Source: Globodera rostochiensis
Taxonomy: Eukaryota > Nematoda > Chromadorea > Rhabditida > Heteroderidae
DNA length: 64,000 nt
NCBI GenBank assembly: GCA_018350325.1
Contig: JAEVLN010000009.1
Span: forward strand, 1,509,388-1,573,387
Reading direction: 5' to 3'
This document shows, piece after piece, positions 1 through 11,421 of the stretch. The position numbers were made by a program, and so were the translations under genes. The notes beneath the pieces were generated by a model that saw only the letters and a list, made by a program, of their open reading frames with translations, was not told the origin of the DNA and did not search any database. Position 1 is the stretch's first letter; each line of letters opens with the position of its first letter.

Positions 1-94
1 GGGAGAAAAGTTTAAATATTTACCTATTTGAAAAGCAATATTTGGGATATATTGGGACAATGGCCATCTGTGGGTTTATTTAATTGACTTTAAA

Positions 95-545
95 AATGAG
101 CACATTATCCTGCAGAATGCGCACAATGCGCTCCCGGTCCTCGGGCAGTTCATGCTTGATCAGACTTTCGATCAGGTAGCAGCCATGCTTGAACAAAAAT
201 GGTTATGACTCAATTTATAAAAAGGTCTCGCTAAATTACCCCGGCCCCCTCGGGCGGGAAAGTTGGGGTCGAGGACGAAAACTCCGACTAAAAAAAGTCG
301 GGGTTCGGGGAGCAACCCTACTTAATGCACATATCCCTCGATTCCGCACCCACCCCTTCACCCACCTGATCAGTGACCAAAGTGGGCACATTGTCAAGCA
401 GTTGTTCCAGCACGGGACGCTTTTGCTGCTCCGTACAGTGTTCAAGCACACGTTGGACCACCAGATTACCGTATTCATGGAAAGACAGGGAGTTGATCTT
501 TTGAAGGAAAAAAGTTTTAGAAATTTTGCGTAGTTTTTCTTTGGT
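95..545 (-). pseudogene. PUF repeat fragment of copy A, broken by an inserted repeat
   Basis: Read on the minus strand, about 524-360 encodes a fifth-type PUF repeat (SLSFHEYGNLVVQRVLEHC, then EQQKRPVLEQL), preceded by a plausible acceptor (CTTCAAAAG). Bases 190-97 encode part of a sixth-type repeat (ESLIKHELPEDRERIVRIL). The two pieces should be contiguous but are separated by about 180 bp (191-370) of an unrelated GC-rich inverted-repeat element that contains stops and shifts the frame. The fragment lies downstream of copy A (1617-3824) on the same strand, where copy B has its corresponding exons, so it is probably the 3' part of copy A. PUF proteins bind sequence elements in mRNA 3'UTRs through stacked 36-residue repeats; this piece is unlikely to do so. 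The left window edge cuts off what follows. Confidence 0.7.
191..370. repeat. GC-rich inverted-repeat insertion in PUF-A
   Basis: The stretch contains CCCCGACCCC/GGGGTCGGGG-type palindromic sequence and a half matching elements at 44344-44447 and 53545-53625 (AGTCGGGG, GGAGCAACCCTA). It interrupts a PUF repeat that is continuous in the other copies. Exact ends and target duplication were not resolved. Confidence 0.5.
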
Positions 546-1616
546 GCAAAAAACAAAGGGACTGTTGTTGTTTGCGGAGGTTTTTAAATATTTTCCTATT
601 TATAGAAGGTAATTTATATCGGGGCACAATGCCTTCTGTGTGTTTATTTCAGGGTTGCCAACAAAATTTGCGAAATAAGGACAGTGAAGGTCAAAAAAAA
701 AGATTTTGCTGGCATTTTGCAGGCAAAAAAAGGGCACTTTACAAAATGTTCAAAAATGCAGTAAATTTTTATTTTTTCCATGAAATGTGAGTTTTTTCCA
801 TATTTCTCGGCACCAACAATTTCTTTCAACATTTGGGTTGGAAATTGCTCGTATGGATTTTCGAAAATTTTGCCGATTTTCGATTTTCAAAATGCAATTT
901 TTTTTTTTGCGAAGGGGGAGGGTCGGCGGTGCCGATAGGCGCCGCCGAGAAAATTTTTTGATTTCGACTCAATTTGTTAAGAAAATTGCTTCAAAAATTA
1001 CGAATATCCTGAAAATCAGTACAATAGAATTTGAAGAAAAATGAGCAAATATTGTTACATTTTGGACATTTAAGCGAAATTCAAAAAAGGATGCGAAAAA
1101 TGCGTGAAAATAACAAATTTGGCCATCTGTCTAAAGATTATTCAAAATTTAAACAAAAATTCTTCAAAAAGCTCCAGAAGCTTTCATTTTTAAATTTGGC
1201 TTCTATGGGTTTATTCGAATTTTTAAGGGTGCATTTTCCGTTCTTTGAGTCAAATAAAAAATTCGAAAAATTTGCATTTTTCGACCAAATGTTTTCATTC
1301 GTATCTGGGATTAAAAATTAGGCAAAACGGAGGCCAGATTCGGATTCTTCGGCCCCAATAACCCCATAAAGGTCTCGTTCCCATCTGAGCGCCAACTTAT
1401 TTTCTTTGGAATTTTCAAAAAACGCATTTTTTTTTTTGCGAATACTTTTGGGAAGACGACGAGGCTGGCGGTACCGATAGGTGCCGCCGGGTTTGACGAT
1501 TTAACCATATTTGGTAAGAAAATTTGGTCCAAAAATTACGAATTTTGCAAAACAAAATGCGTGGGCAGGTTGACGGCGCCGATAGGTGCCAAAGGGAGAC
1601 TTTTTGTAAAATGATT
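546..1616. repeat. Non-coding repeat stretch with GC-palindrome motif
   Basis: No gene is supported here. The stretch is AT-rich and contains three copies of the dispersed GC-rich palindrome family, at about 924-955, 1466-1500 and 1562-1595 (core GGTGCCGATAGGCGCC and variants), each followed by a TTTGTTAAGAAAATT-like tail. It separates exon 5 of PUF-A from the downstream PUF fragment and could be an intron or a later insertion. Confidence 0.5.
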
Positions 1617-3824
1617 TTAAAAATGAGCACACACATTCTCTTGCAGACTGCGCACAATGCGCTCCCGGTCCTCAGGCAGTCCATGCACAATCACATGTTG
1701 AATCACGTAGTTGCCATACGTATGCGTGGCCAAAGTAAGCACATTTTCGTGCAGGTTGCGCACAATGGGCTCCCGGTCTTCGGGCAGTCCATGCTCAAGC
1801 AAATGTTGAATCACGAAGACGCCATACTTATCAGTGACCAAAGAAAGCACATTGCCATGAAGTTGTTCCAGCACGTGACACTTTTGCTTCTCCGTACAGT
1901 GTTCAAGAAGACTTCGAATCACCCAATTACCGTATTCATGGAGGGACAGAAGGAGGACTTGCGCCGATAGCTCATTGATTATCTAATCAAAATTACTTTT
2001 ATTTAATCAGTCTAATAGAGGGGGGAGGGGTCGAAAACAGAAAAGTAAAATCGCATCATTTTTGTAATTCCCAAAGTCAAAAGCAACCGAATCTTAGGCG
2101 CGGAAAACGAATATTCCATCAAAAACGGATTAAAAAGAGCGACAAAGTTTTTTTTTATGCAATATTCGTTTTCAGCACCAAAGAAAATGGGGAGGGGAGG
2201 GGAGGGGAGGGGGGGGGGGGGGGGTCCATTCGTTACACGAATTAAAAGGTAATTAATAAAATTAAATGATTTTGCCTCAATTTGTGACGCTTTGTCCATC
2301 GATTTTAACGCCTTTTCGATCACGTGACAGCCGTTCATGTGCAGGGCCAATGTCAACACGTGGCCACGCAAAGCGTCCATCAGCTGAGCCATCTCTGTCG
2401 GATTGGCACACTCCAACTTTTGCTGGATGAAACTGGCGAAATGATTAATGTAAATTCTAATAAATCAATCAATAGCATTTTTTGTATTAAAATGGTATGA
2501 TTTGATTAAAAAAAAGACTTAAAAGCTGTCTCCAGGTCTAGGTCATTTCCAAAATGAGATCCAGGGGACTCACAAAAGGAAAGTCGCCAAGTGCCCGTGG
2601 AGTTTCGGGATGAATTAATACCACAAAGCGGCATTCATTTTTGCTGCGAACGCCTTGAGAACGAGTTAAAGGCCCTCAAAATGCCAATTTGTGGTAGAAA
2701 TGTGGCAGTGTGCCAAGTTTCATCCCAAAACTCCACGGGCACTTGCCTTTGTCAGACCCGGATCTTGATCCAGAATCCAGGTATTCGGGCCTGGATTTCC
2801 CATTATTTATTGTCGATTCGGCACATCTGGGGTGGTAGTTTAGTGGTGAGTGGTTGTGGTCGAAACTGTTTTGGGTTGGGGTTCGAACCCAGCAATTCTC
2901 ACTTTGAACCGAGCGGGTCCAGCGCAAATTCCATCACGTGCTCGCCCAAATCGGCGAGTTGAAGGTTGGCTGCACGTTTGTTACGGTAATCGTTCAACAG
3001 CTTGGAACGCTGGCTGGGCCGGTCTTAAAAAGCAAAAACTGAAGAAAAAAACTCCAACCGGAAACTCGCAGAAGTAAAATTTGTAATTTATAAATGGATT
3101 AATTTTTTTGTGTTCTTAAAATGTCCAAAATTTACTGGACGAAGCCATGCGAGCGCCCAATGAAAGAACGGCGGCCGGCGGGCACTCGTTTTTAATGCAT
3201 TGATGCAAAAACGTCAGCTGAACAGTTTGAACTTGTCGAACCTAAAAAATATTTTGGGACTACAATATTTGCTTAGGAATGGAGGTTAAGTACTATATAA
3301 TAGTGAGCAAAAATAACGCGCGAAATTTGAATGAACAAAATAAAAAATCAAACGATTTTATTCAATTGTATATTGTTTTTTACGCTTTTTCCCTTTTTTC
3401 GACTTGAAAAAAAACATTTGTTTTGTTGCCTCATAACGCATAAGTACATGGAACCTTTCTGAAAGGTTAGTTAGCTAAAAGCATTATGCTTTTTTCGCAC
3501 AGAAAGGGATTTGATTATAATTCCGGCTTAATCTATTGGCTTTTTAAATCTGAACTCCTCCAACTCTTAGCGCATTTTTGTACGTTTTTCGTAATAACGC
3601 ACAAAATTTAAGCAACAAAAAAAATGCTTTTGCAAGACACGTTATCCCGACAAATTCTCGAGCAAACGGAAAATCAAACGATTTACTCAAAATGTGCATA
3701 AATTGTTTTTACGCTTTTTCATGCCAAAACAAAATTCAACTCAAATAATAAAAAAAAAAGATTTGCAAACCTTGTGAACGATGTGCTGGCCGTTCAGAAA
3801 ATTGCGAATGAATCGGGCGATCAT
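1617..3824 (-). CDS. Pumilio-family (PUF) RNA-binding protein, copy A, N-terminal half
   Basis: Minus-strand exons: 3824-3771 (ATG; MIARFIRNFLNGQHIVHK), 3241-3136 (Ala/Ser-rich linker), 3023-2903 (RPSQRSKLLNDYRNKRAA, start of repeat 1), 2432-2276 (FIQQKLECANPTEMAQLMDA; rest of repeat 1 plus a repeat-3 type), and 1982 to about 1617 (repeat-5 type and two repeat-6 types). Splice phases agree between exons and with copies B and D. The intron after 2276 begins GC (GAG|GCAAAA) and ends TTAG. The last exon runs into a stop (ENVCAHF) after a repeat-6 unit where copy B continues, so the copy is probably truncated, or splices on to the fragment at 95-545. PUF proteins are cytoplasmic mRNA repressors. 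A 6-bp-TSD MITE sits 29 bp upstream of the ATG. The start was chosen because this ATG is conserved in all three copies. Confidence 0.75.
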
Positions 3825-3852
3825 TTTGAGCAATTGCGTTAATTTCTAAATG

Positions 3853-4245
3853 CACAGCGTTTCATTTTTGCATTTTATTACCGTTAAGGAAGACAGTGTA
3901 CTCTCTTGCGTTTCCCTCTAATTTTAATAATTATTTTGACCATCGCGTACTTCGAACACAAGAATTTTTGATTGAACACACCGATTTTCCTAATTCTTTG
4001 CACAGAGCTCACTAATATAATGGCCGATATTTTCTATCGGATGAAATTTTGATTCTATCGGCCAAATTTTTTTTTTCAGCATTTTGAAGGTTAAAAAATT
4101 TAAATTTAGCCTAAAGTGTGAAAATCCGCCAACATAATTTTCGAATTTAGCGTTTGTTTTCTTTACTTTTATTCACTTTTTTTTCGTATCGAAACTCTTG
4201 GCTAAATGGTTATGCGGTAATAAAATGCAAAAATGAAACGCTGTG
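3853..4245. mobile_element. MITE with CACAGCG termini and 6-bp target duplication
   Basis: Terminal inverted repeats of 31 bp start CACAGCGTTTCATTTTTGC and recur inverted at 4215-4245. The element is flanked by TAAATG at 3847-3852 and 4246-4251. Copy B of the PUF locus has the uninterrupted sequence TCTAAATGCTAAAAAG (read on its minus strand at about 18338-18353), which is the empty site. A second full copy lies at 62570-62998 with its own 6-bp duplication (CCCATG). No coding capacity. Superfamily unresolved. Confidence 0.85.
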
Positions 4246-4356
4246 TAAATGCTAAAAAGCGATAATTGACAAATTTTTGAATAATAAATGAGACAAAAGG
4301 GGTAACATAAAAATTGTAATTAATAGGGATGGGATTTTATGTGCTAATCCTAAAAT

Positions 4357-5198
4357 ACGGTCGGGGTCGTTTCGGCGCGATTTTTTCGGCACCGTACCGT
4401 TTCGGCGCGACCAGTTCGGCGCCCACACAAAAAATATTAGTTCGGCGCCGACAAATATTAATATTGAAAATCGATTTTAATCAAAATTATTCACTTGAAT
4501 TCTATTTCCTAATATTCTGCATGCACCATCAAGACTTAAAGCTGCTCTTTTAAACATCCGAATAAGCTTTTAGGCAAAATACAATAAATAAATATTTAAA
4601 CAACAATAATCGATCATGGATCTATAACGCAGTTTTGCGCAATTTTTGAAAATTAGGCAAAAACGACTTTTTAAAAGTAACTCCAAAGCGGATAGAATAA
4701 CTGGGGAAAGTTAGAGATTGTTAGGCTTAGGCCTAAGCCACCCTGGCTTGGGGTTTGTTAGGCTTAGGCCTAATAGGCACAGGCCGCAATCGACGCAGCG
4801 AAGAATGCGTTTCCGGAATATTCTTGATGAATTTGATCTCCAAAATTATTGAATTTCTCAGGGGTATTGGGCAAAACTGCGTTATGGACGCGTAATTGAT
4901 CATTGTTGTTTAATATTTGATATCTATTGTTATTGTAGTTTGAAAAAGTTTGATGTTTAAAAGAAAAGCTTTAAAAGCTTTAAGTCCTTGCTAAAACAGA
5001 AATATAATTGAAATGAATAATGATTTAAAAAAATCGACTTTCAATGTTAATGTTTGTCGGCGTCGAACTAATATTTTTTGTGTGGGCGCCGAACTGGTCG
5101 CGCCGAAACGAGCGGCGCCGAAACGGTACGGCGCCGAAAAAATTGCGCCGAACTGATCGCGCCCGCGCCGAAACGAGCGGATCCGCCTAAAATAGGTA
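4357..5198. repeat. Long fold-back repeat with GTTTCGGCGCG arms
   Basis: The left arm (from about 4357, GTCGTTTCGGCGCG... GTTCGGCGCC) is repeated inverted at about 5040-5190, and the pairing continues inward through AT-rich sequence (CAATAATCGATCATGGAT with its partner near 4895). The centre holds TTAGGCTTAGGCCTAAGCC-type palindromes (about 4720-4780). No ORF of interest. Probably a non-autonomous DNA element; a target duplication was not found. Confidence 0.6.
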
Positions 5199-5393
5199 CC
5201 TAAATAGGTGCTTAAAAAGTCCAAAATAGGTGGTTAAAAAAAAGCAAAATAGGTACTAAAAGTGCCAAAATTAGGGGTGTAGGTAAGTTAGCCAAAATTA
5301 GGGGTGTAGGTAAGTTAGCCAAAAAAATTTTTTCGCGATTTTATTAATTAAAAATATTGACCAAAAACCCCCAAAAATTTCAAAGTTTTTGTA

Positions 5394-6112
5394 CACAGCG
5401 GCTCAATTTTGGGGCTCTAGTTCGGAAAAGATTTAAATTTTGTCCAAGTGGTATGTGAGCTTTTCAACAAAAAAAGGTTGGGGGTTCGAATCCCTTCCAT
5501 TCAATTACTATTTTTTGCTGAATTGATTCGTCAGTTCCCCAGAAAGCTAATGCAATAGTTCTATGGGTTGCATACTACTGCTGGGATGCACCCCAATGTA
5601 CACGTTCTCTCTCGTTACTCAAGTGTGTCTAACCGTCCCTCTCACTTTTGCACACATTTCGTCGATTTAGCATTTCCGGGCATAACCTTCTTGAGAGCTA
5701 TCCAATCGCTTAGCACTTGATTACAAATAGCTTCTACAAATCAAGAGCTTTCGAATGGTACTAAAGTTCGAACAATTATTCTTGCACAATAATTTTCTTT
5801 AAGCCATAATATCTGTTAAAAACAAAAATATTAACTAAATTAATTTTTTTCAAAAATCCTGGGCCGCATTCATTAACCACGATACTGAAAATCTATTCCT
5901 CATTTTGTTCTCAAGAGATGGTGAAAGTTTGGAGAAGATCTGTAGGTGTAGAAAAAAGTTCTTAGGTGTGAAGTGCGGGATGGTCAAAATAATTATTAAA
6001 AAAGGTGAGAGAGAACGCCAAACGAGAGAAAGTTAGAGAAAGAAAGGAAATTTGTTTAATTCTCTCGCACTCTCTATTTATTGGCACACATCTCGCTTTT
6101 TGAGCCGCTGTG
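5394..6112. repeat. Inverted-repeat element with CACAGCGGCTCAA ends
   Basis: CACAGCGGCTCAA at 5394 is mirrored by TTGAGCCGCTGTG ending near 6112. The interior has a GAGAGAGAACGCCAAACGAGAG block also seen near 38530-38640. Near the left end (about 5440-5505) is a degenerate tRNA-like stretch (GTCCAAGTGGT and GGGTTCGAATCCC), which does not fold with a matching acceptor stem and is treated as tRNA-derived, not as a gene. Confidence 0.5.
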
Positions 6113-6573
6113 TGTACCTATTTGGTACCTATTTTGGCATTTTTTTTCTCATCTATTTACGTACTTATTCCAATTTTTCTTACCTAAAAGTGCCCCAGCC
6201 CTGGTTATGAATGATTTGTTTGGCAAAATTGATTTTGGCTTCGAATTCGGGTCCGGGGTTCGAAATTGGCCGAACTAATTACATAATCGGATGCGAAACG
6301 CGTGACGAGCCGTAATAAGCTTATCATAGTTGGAGAATTGTATCTGACTGAAACCAGGCTTTTGTTTTCGCCCACCATACCGCAAGCTCCCTTAGAATGT
6401 CTATTAACACCTTCAAATTCCCTGTTTTTAACAAAAAATACCATATTAGACGGTTCAGATATATCTAAATGAATTGTGTATGTGAAAAATGCTTGGGAAC
6501 AAAACGATACCCACTCTAGGACACCGGTTTTAACCTTTTTGTTAAAAAACTAATGAAACTGACATCAAAATTC
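6113..6573. other. Non-coding stretch left of hAT element
   Basis: AT-rich sequence without convincing coding signal. Short ORFs here show no recognisable protein. The last eight bases, CAAAATTC (6566-6573), are the left target duplication of the hAT element. Confidence 0.5.
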
Positions 6574-6879
6574 TAGAGTAGGTCGGGACCGGGATCCCGA
6601 CCGGGACCGGTCGGGAAATTCCCGGTTTTTTGAATCCCGGTCCCGATCCCGGTCCCGGTTTTTGAAAAATCGTAATCCCGATCCCGGTCCCGGTCCCGGT
6701 TTCTGAAAAGGCGAAATCCCGATGCCGGTCCCGGTCGGACCGGGACTAACCGGGAAAAAAGTACACCCCTAAGGATGAGATTTTTGAGCAAAAAATTTAA
6801 AATGCTTCTTAAAAACATTTTCTGGCATTTCGTTGTATAGGTAACAAAAACCAAATAAATCTCTTTATTTTTGTTTTAC

Positions 6880-7201
6880 AAAAAATATTCCGTTGAAGAG
6901 GCCGAGGAGCAAATTGCCCGCATCATGATACGGCAAAACAATTCCTTCTATTTTTTTGAGGACAATGACTTGAAGTCTTTATATGCCAGGGCATATCCAA
7001 ACCTCCCAGTATTTTTAGGAAATTTTTAATTGTAAACACGTTTTTTCAGGCACTCGGCTGCAGAAAACACTTCAGATGTAATGTATTGCCAAGAATGGCT
7101 AATGATGTTTGCTCCAGAATCAAATCTGGAGTTTCAAACAGCTTTTACGCCATAACGAGTGACGGATGGAGCCAGCCTACAAAATCGCCCCAACTCCAGA
7201 G
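6880..7201 (+). pseudogene. hAT transposase, N-terminal exons (5' of LINE insertion)
   Basis: Two exons are visible: about 6880-7016 (YSVEEAEEQIARIMIRQN) and about 7051-7201 (FYAITSDGWSQPTKSPQ). ITSDGW is the first catalytic-Asp block of hAT transposases. The second exon ends CAGAG|GTGCTT. A LINE inserted just downstream (7318), so this part is separated from the rest of the enzyme by 3.8 kb; the second exon is repeated at about 11155-11305 because of the long target duplication. The start codon was not identified. Confidence 0.7.
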
Positions 7202-7317
7202 GTGCTTTTAAAATTAATCAATTAAATAATGGTTGAATTAAGCGTGACTATTCATTGGATCGACAATAAATTTGGCCGCAACGACAATGTACTGGCGTCC
7301 TTTCCGATGGACGAGTT
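6972..7317 (+). repeat. 346-bp target duplication of the LINE, left copy
   Basis: This stretch, from GAAGTCTTTATATGCC to GACGAGTT, appears unchanged at 11076-11421 on the other side of the LINE. It contains hAT transposase exon sequence. No mismatch was seen on reading the two copies side by side. Confidence 0.85.
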
Positions 7318-7383
7318 TCCAAATTTTTTTTAGACTAGTTTTAGTCCAAATAAGACGCATTCCACCCAAAGTCCAAAAGTAAG

Positions 7384-8091
7384 ATGACTCTTCAAAAACG
7401 ACAAAGAACTGCCGAACAAGCTGGCTTTTCCCCTCTAAATCCCCACGAATCTCAAAACAAAACTACACTGATTGACAACATCAACACAAATCTCAACAAC
7501 ATCCTTTCCCTAACCCAAACTATTGTTACAGCGGCCCAATCAAACAACAACGAAATTCTAAACAGCGTCCTTTCAGCAATTTCAGTGGTGATCGACACGT
7601 GCAAAACGCAACTCACAGCTCTAAAACTCCAACAACAACCGGAGGAAGACCCATTCGAACGGCGCGAACGAGAAAGATCGCTCGTCCTCATCGGACTCCC
7701 TGAAAGCACATCCGAACACTCCACCGAGCGAGTGCGATCCGACTTCGGCGAAGCCACCCGCGTACTCAACGAGCTAGGCGTTGAGTGCTCCCCAACGACT
7801 GTGTACCGTATGGGGAGACGAAACCTAGCAAACCAAGGTCATGGCCGTCTCCTTAAAGTTGTGCTCCCAGCACGAGTCTTCAGAAGTGTCGCGCTGGGCA
7901 GCTGGAAAACACACAGAGCAGAGATGCGCAAAGATCCAAAATGGAACAAACTGTTGATCCGTCCGTCACTGACAAAGGCCGAGCGAGACAAAGAGAAAGA
8001 AATGTGGCAGCAAAGAAATGAGGATCGGACCCGGCGCAACTCAAACTCAAACGATCCGAACTCACGTATTCAATCACTTCCAAAAAACTAA
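7384..8091 (+). CDS. LINE ORF1 protein
   Basis: A 235-residue protein starting MTLQKRQRTAEQAGF. Residues about 30-90 are predicted coiled-coil by composition (TNLNNILSLTQTI). A charged block (EEDPFERRERERSLVLIGLP) leads into an RRM-like segment ending in KWNKLLIRPSLTKAERDKEK, a pattern seen in ORF1 proteins of invertebrate CR1-like and Jockey-like LINEs. ORF1 proteins bind element RNA and act as chaperones in the ribonucleoprotein. It lies just upstream of ORF2 and is intact, suggesting a young copy. The assignment is by position and style, not by alignment. Confidence 0.75.
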   Translation: MTLQKRQRTAEQAGFSPLNPHESQNKTTLIDNINTNLNNILSLTQTIVTAAQSNNNEILNSVLSAISVVIDTCKTQLTALKLQQQPEEDPFERRERERSLVLIGLPESTSEHSTERVRSDFGEATRVLNELGVECSPTTVYRMGRRNLANQGHGRLLKVVLPARVFRSVALGSWKTHRAEMRKDPKWNKLLIRPSLTKAERDKEKEMWQQRNEDRTRRNSNSNDPNSRIQSLPKN

Positions 8092-8231
8092 GGTTTGGGG
8101 GTTCTTACGCTCTAATTCACTCCACTACCTTACCAAAGCCAAACAAACCCCCACACCGTCCTAACCCCAACCACAATTCTCGCTGTACTTCCGACCACAT
8201 CCCAAAATCAGCCCCAGTCACAAAAATTCCA

Positions 8232-10987
8232 TGCCTCTTCTTAAATTGCCAGTCAATCATTAAAAAAATACCCATACTTCAACAAATCGTCTCTGTTTCC
8301 AATGCCAAAATAGTCCTATTAACCGAAACATGGATAAGCGAGCAAAACCTCTCCCCAAACGAACTAAATTTTAACCAAAAATTCCAACTCTTTCTAACCA
8401 ATCGCAATTCAAAAAAGCGTTTAGGCGGAGGAGTTGCTATCCTGATACACAAAACAATCCCCGGCAAAATTGTTTTTTCTCATTCTTTCTCGGGCATTGA
8501 AATCTTAGCGGTTGATACATCCTTTAAACATCATACTGTCAGATTTATTCTTATTTACCGACCACCAGACTCCAACACCATGGATACAACCAAACTCATA
8601 AAACTCGTACAAAGCTACACCCACACACATTTTGTTATCTGCGGAGACTTCAATTTCGCTGACATCTCCTGGTCTCGTTTCTCTGCTAAAACCAAAATCT
8701 CCTTAAACTTCTTGGATTTTGTTCAAAATTTCAAACTTACTCAACACATCTCTGAGCCTACCCACATTCATGGAAACACCCTCGACCTATGTATTACAAA
8801 TTCCCCAGATCTCATTACAAATGTATATGTCAAACCTGGGTTATCTGATCACCATTCTATCCATTTCCATTTAAATGCATCGCCCATCAAACACACACCT
8901 ACAAAAATCCCCTCCTTTTCTCTCAAAAACATAACAAAACTAAAACCATCCCTCACCTTACTTCCACAAATACTCATCCACTTTTTCACAAGCGCAGACA
9001 AATATAATGCCTTTTACGACTTCCTAAACCAGGCCATTCAAAAATTTATACCATACTTCAATATTTCATCCAAGCCCAGCAAAATTAACTACCCACCCCA
9101 CATAAAATCAATTTTAAACCAAAAAGCCATTTTATTTCGCCTCGCAAAAACCGACCCCACCCTCAAAAAATCTTACATCCAACTATCCAAAACAGCCAAA
9201 TCCCTAACCATCCAACACCATAAAGCTTCAATACGAAAAACCCTCTCCAGCCAAACCAAACTATATTCATACTTGCGCAAATTTTCAAAAAATTATCAAA
9301 ATTCATATTCCCTGCAAATAAACAATGAATTGATCTCACACATTCCTTCAATTTGTGAAATATTCGCCGATACATTCTTCAAGTCATTCCAAAACATTCC
9401 GCTACACAATCCACCCTCAATCCACTGTACCTACCACAAAACAATTGATGATATCGATTTTGACGTTCTAAAGGTCTCACACGTTCTACAGCAACTACCC
9501 AACAAACTCAACAGTTCACCTGATCACCTCAATTTTCGCCTCCTCAAAAATTGTCACCTGGAACTCACTCCCATTCTCTCTGACCTCTTCCGACTATCCA
9601 TGGACACATGTTTTATCCCGGACATTTGGAAATGCTCTCTCATTGTTCCTATACCCAAAAAAGGAAATAAGCATGATCCCTCAAATTATCGCCCCATTTC
9701 TATAACCTCTTCCCTATGCAGAATAATGGAAAAAATCATCTATTCCCAACTATTACATTTTCTTAACTCAGTCAAATTCTTCCACAAAAACCAATTTGGC
9801 TTCCTCAAGGGGCGATCCACTACTTTGCAATTAATCTCTTCCATCCACCTCTGGTACAAATCAATTATGGAAAAACAGTCTATCCACACCATTTATGTTG
9901 ACTTTAAAAAAGCCTTTGACTCCGTTCCTCATCGCTTCCTTATTTACAAACTTTCCCAAATAGGCGTAAGGGGCAAACTCCTCGCATGGTTCTCCAATTA
10001 TTTAAATAATAGAAAATTCATTGTTAAAATTCAAAATCATCAATCTTCCCCTCGCAACATATTATCAGGAGTACCACAGGGTTCAGTCCTAAGTCCACTA
10101 CTTTTTCTCATCTATGTTAACGATTTACCCCCAAATGTAAACCCAACAGTCCAAATAAAACTCTTCGCTGACGATCTCAAACTCTTCAAATCAACTCTCA
10201 CCAATCACACCGATCATGCACTACAAAACGCTATAAACTCAATTTACCAATGGAGCTTAAACTGGGCCCTCCCAATTTCAATCTGTCGTGTCTACTCCAC
10301 ATAGGAAACCCAACCTCCAATACTGTCTACCATATCAACAACCAATCACTCTACCCACAAGAATCCATAACCGACTTAGGAATTCTTATCGACAACAAAC
10401 TCCTTTTCCACCAACACATTTTTGCAATTGTCAAAAAAGCATACTACCGTTCATACCAACTCACACGTGTACTAAACTCTTCAAACCCATCCATCTGGTC
10501 ACAAGCATTTAAACTGTACATCAGGCCCCTACTTGAATATGGCTCAGAAATCTGGTCACCGGCAAATCGTAAACTCATCGACAAAATTGAAAATGTTCAA
10601 AAATACTTTACCCGCATTGCCTTACTCAAATCAAAACATTTACAACTACCATACCCACAACGTCTTAAACTTTTCAAATTACCTTCTCTCGAACTTCGCA
10701 GAAAAATAATTGATTTAACCACTCTTTTCAAAATTTGTACGCGCCAAACACATCTAAATCCCAATGAAATATTAACCTTCTCACGCCGTCCCATTAGGAG
10801 ACATCCCTTTCAGATTGTAGCAACACATAAAACATCCAAAACCCAAAACTCATTTGTTAACCGCAATATAAATTTCTGGAACACCCTTCCAAGACACTTA
10901 TTTGAATCTGGTTCGTCAAAGCACTTCTCAAAACTAGTTCACACGCACCTTCTAACTTTGCATTTATTTCATTTCGATTTATTGTGA
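8232..10987 (+). pseudogene. LINE ORF2: APE endonuclease and reverse transcriptase, one frameshift
   Basis: The frame is open from before 8232 (PCLFLNCQSIIKKIPIL), upstream of the first ATG at 8580. Endonuclease motifs: LLTETWIS, RPPDSN, ICGDFNFADISW and LSDHHSIHF. Reverse transcriptase motifs: NYRPISITSSLCRIMEKI, KGRSTTLQLISS, YVDFKKAFDSVPH, SGVPQGSVLSPLLFLIYVND and FADDLKLF, the catalytic Asp pair intact. About 10260-10305 the frame shifts: the first frame stops at 10304, and the C-terminal part continues to 10987 (LYIRPLLEYGSEIWSP, a common CR1-group C-terminal motif). The protein nicks target DNA and primes reverse transcription there. With the frameshift it is probably dead, though one small indel is the only visible damage. 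Confidence 0.88.
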
Positions 10988-11075
10988 CAGACACAAATCT
11001 CACATCTGTAAGTGACATAAGTCATAGACATTTGTCCTTGATGCTGAATAAATAAATTTTTTTTTTTTTTTTTTT

Positions 11076-11421
11076 GAAGTCTTTATATGCCAGGGCATAT
11101 CCAAACCTCCCAGTATTTTTAGGAAATTTTTAATTGTAAACACGTTTTTTCAGGCACTCGGCTGCAGAAAACACTTCAGATGTAATGTATTGCCAAGAAT
11201 GGCTAATGATGTTTGCTCCAGAATCAAATCTGGAGTTTCAAACAGCTTTTACGCCATAACGAGTGACGGATGGAGCCAGCCTACAAAATCGCCCCAACTC
11301 CAGAGGTGCTTTTAAAATTAATCAATTAAATAATGGTTGAATTAAGCGTGACTATTCATTGGATCGACAATAAATTTGGCCGCAACGACAATGTACTGGC
11401 GTCCTTTCCGATGGACGAGTT
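11076..11421 (+). repeat. 346-bp target duplication of the LINE, right copy
   Basis: Second copy of 6972-7317, directly after the LINE's T-rich tail, continuing into the rest of the hAT transposase. Confidence 0.85.

Larger units (their letters stand above)
7318..11075 (+). mobile_element. CR1/L2-like non-LTR retrotransposon (LINE)
   Basis: A non-LTR element inserted in the hAT transposase gene. It has ORF1 (7384-8091), ORF2 with endonuclease and reverse transcriptase (about 8232-10987, one frameshift), and a 3' end of GATGCTGAATAAATAAA followed by a T run. A microsatellite-like 3' tail rather than poly(A) fits CR1/L2-type elements. The flanks are a direct duplication of 346 bp. Codon use differs from the host genes: it is C- and A-rich. 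Confidence 0.88.

Noticed and set aside
2828..2895. tRNA gene near the GGTTCGAACCC box
   Set aside because: Box A and box B can be seen but the acceptor arms do not pair; treated as tRNA-derived repeat only. The stretches at 5440-5505, 59930-60010 and 60298-60358 were rejected for the same reason.
3761..3845. A divergent neighbouring gene (reading FANLVNDVLAVQKIANESGD) beside each PUF copy
   Set aside because: The opposite strand of the same stretch is PUF exon 1: it has an ATG conserved in all three copies, a GT donor and the right phase to the next exon.
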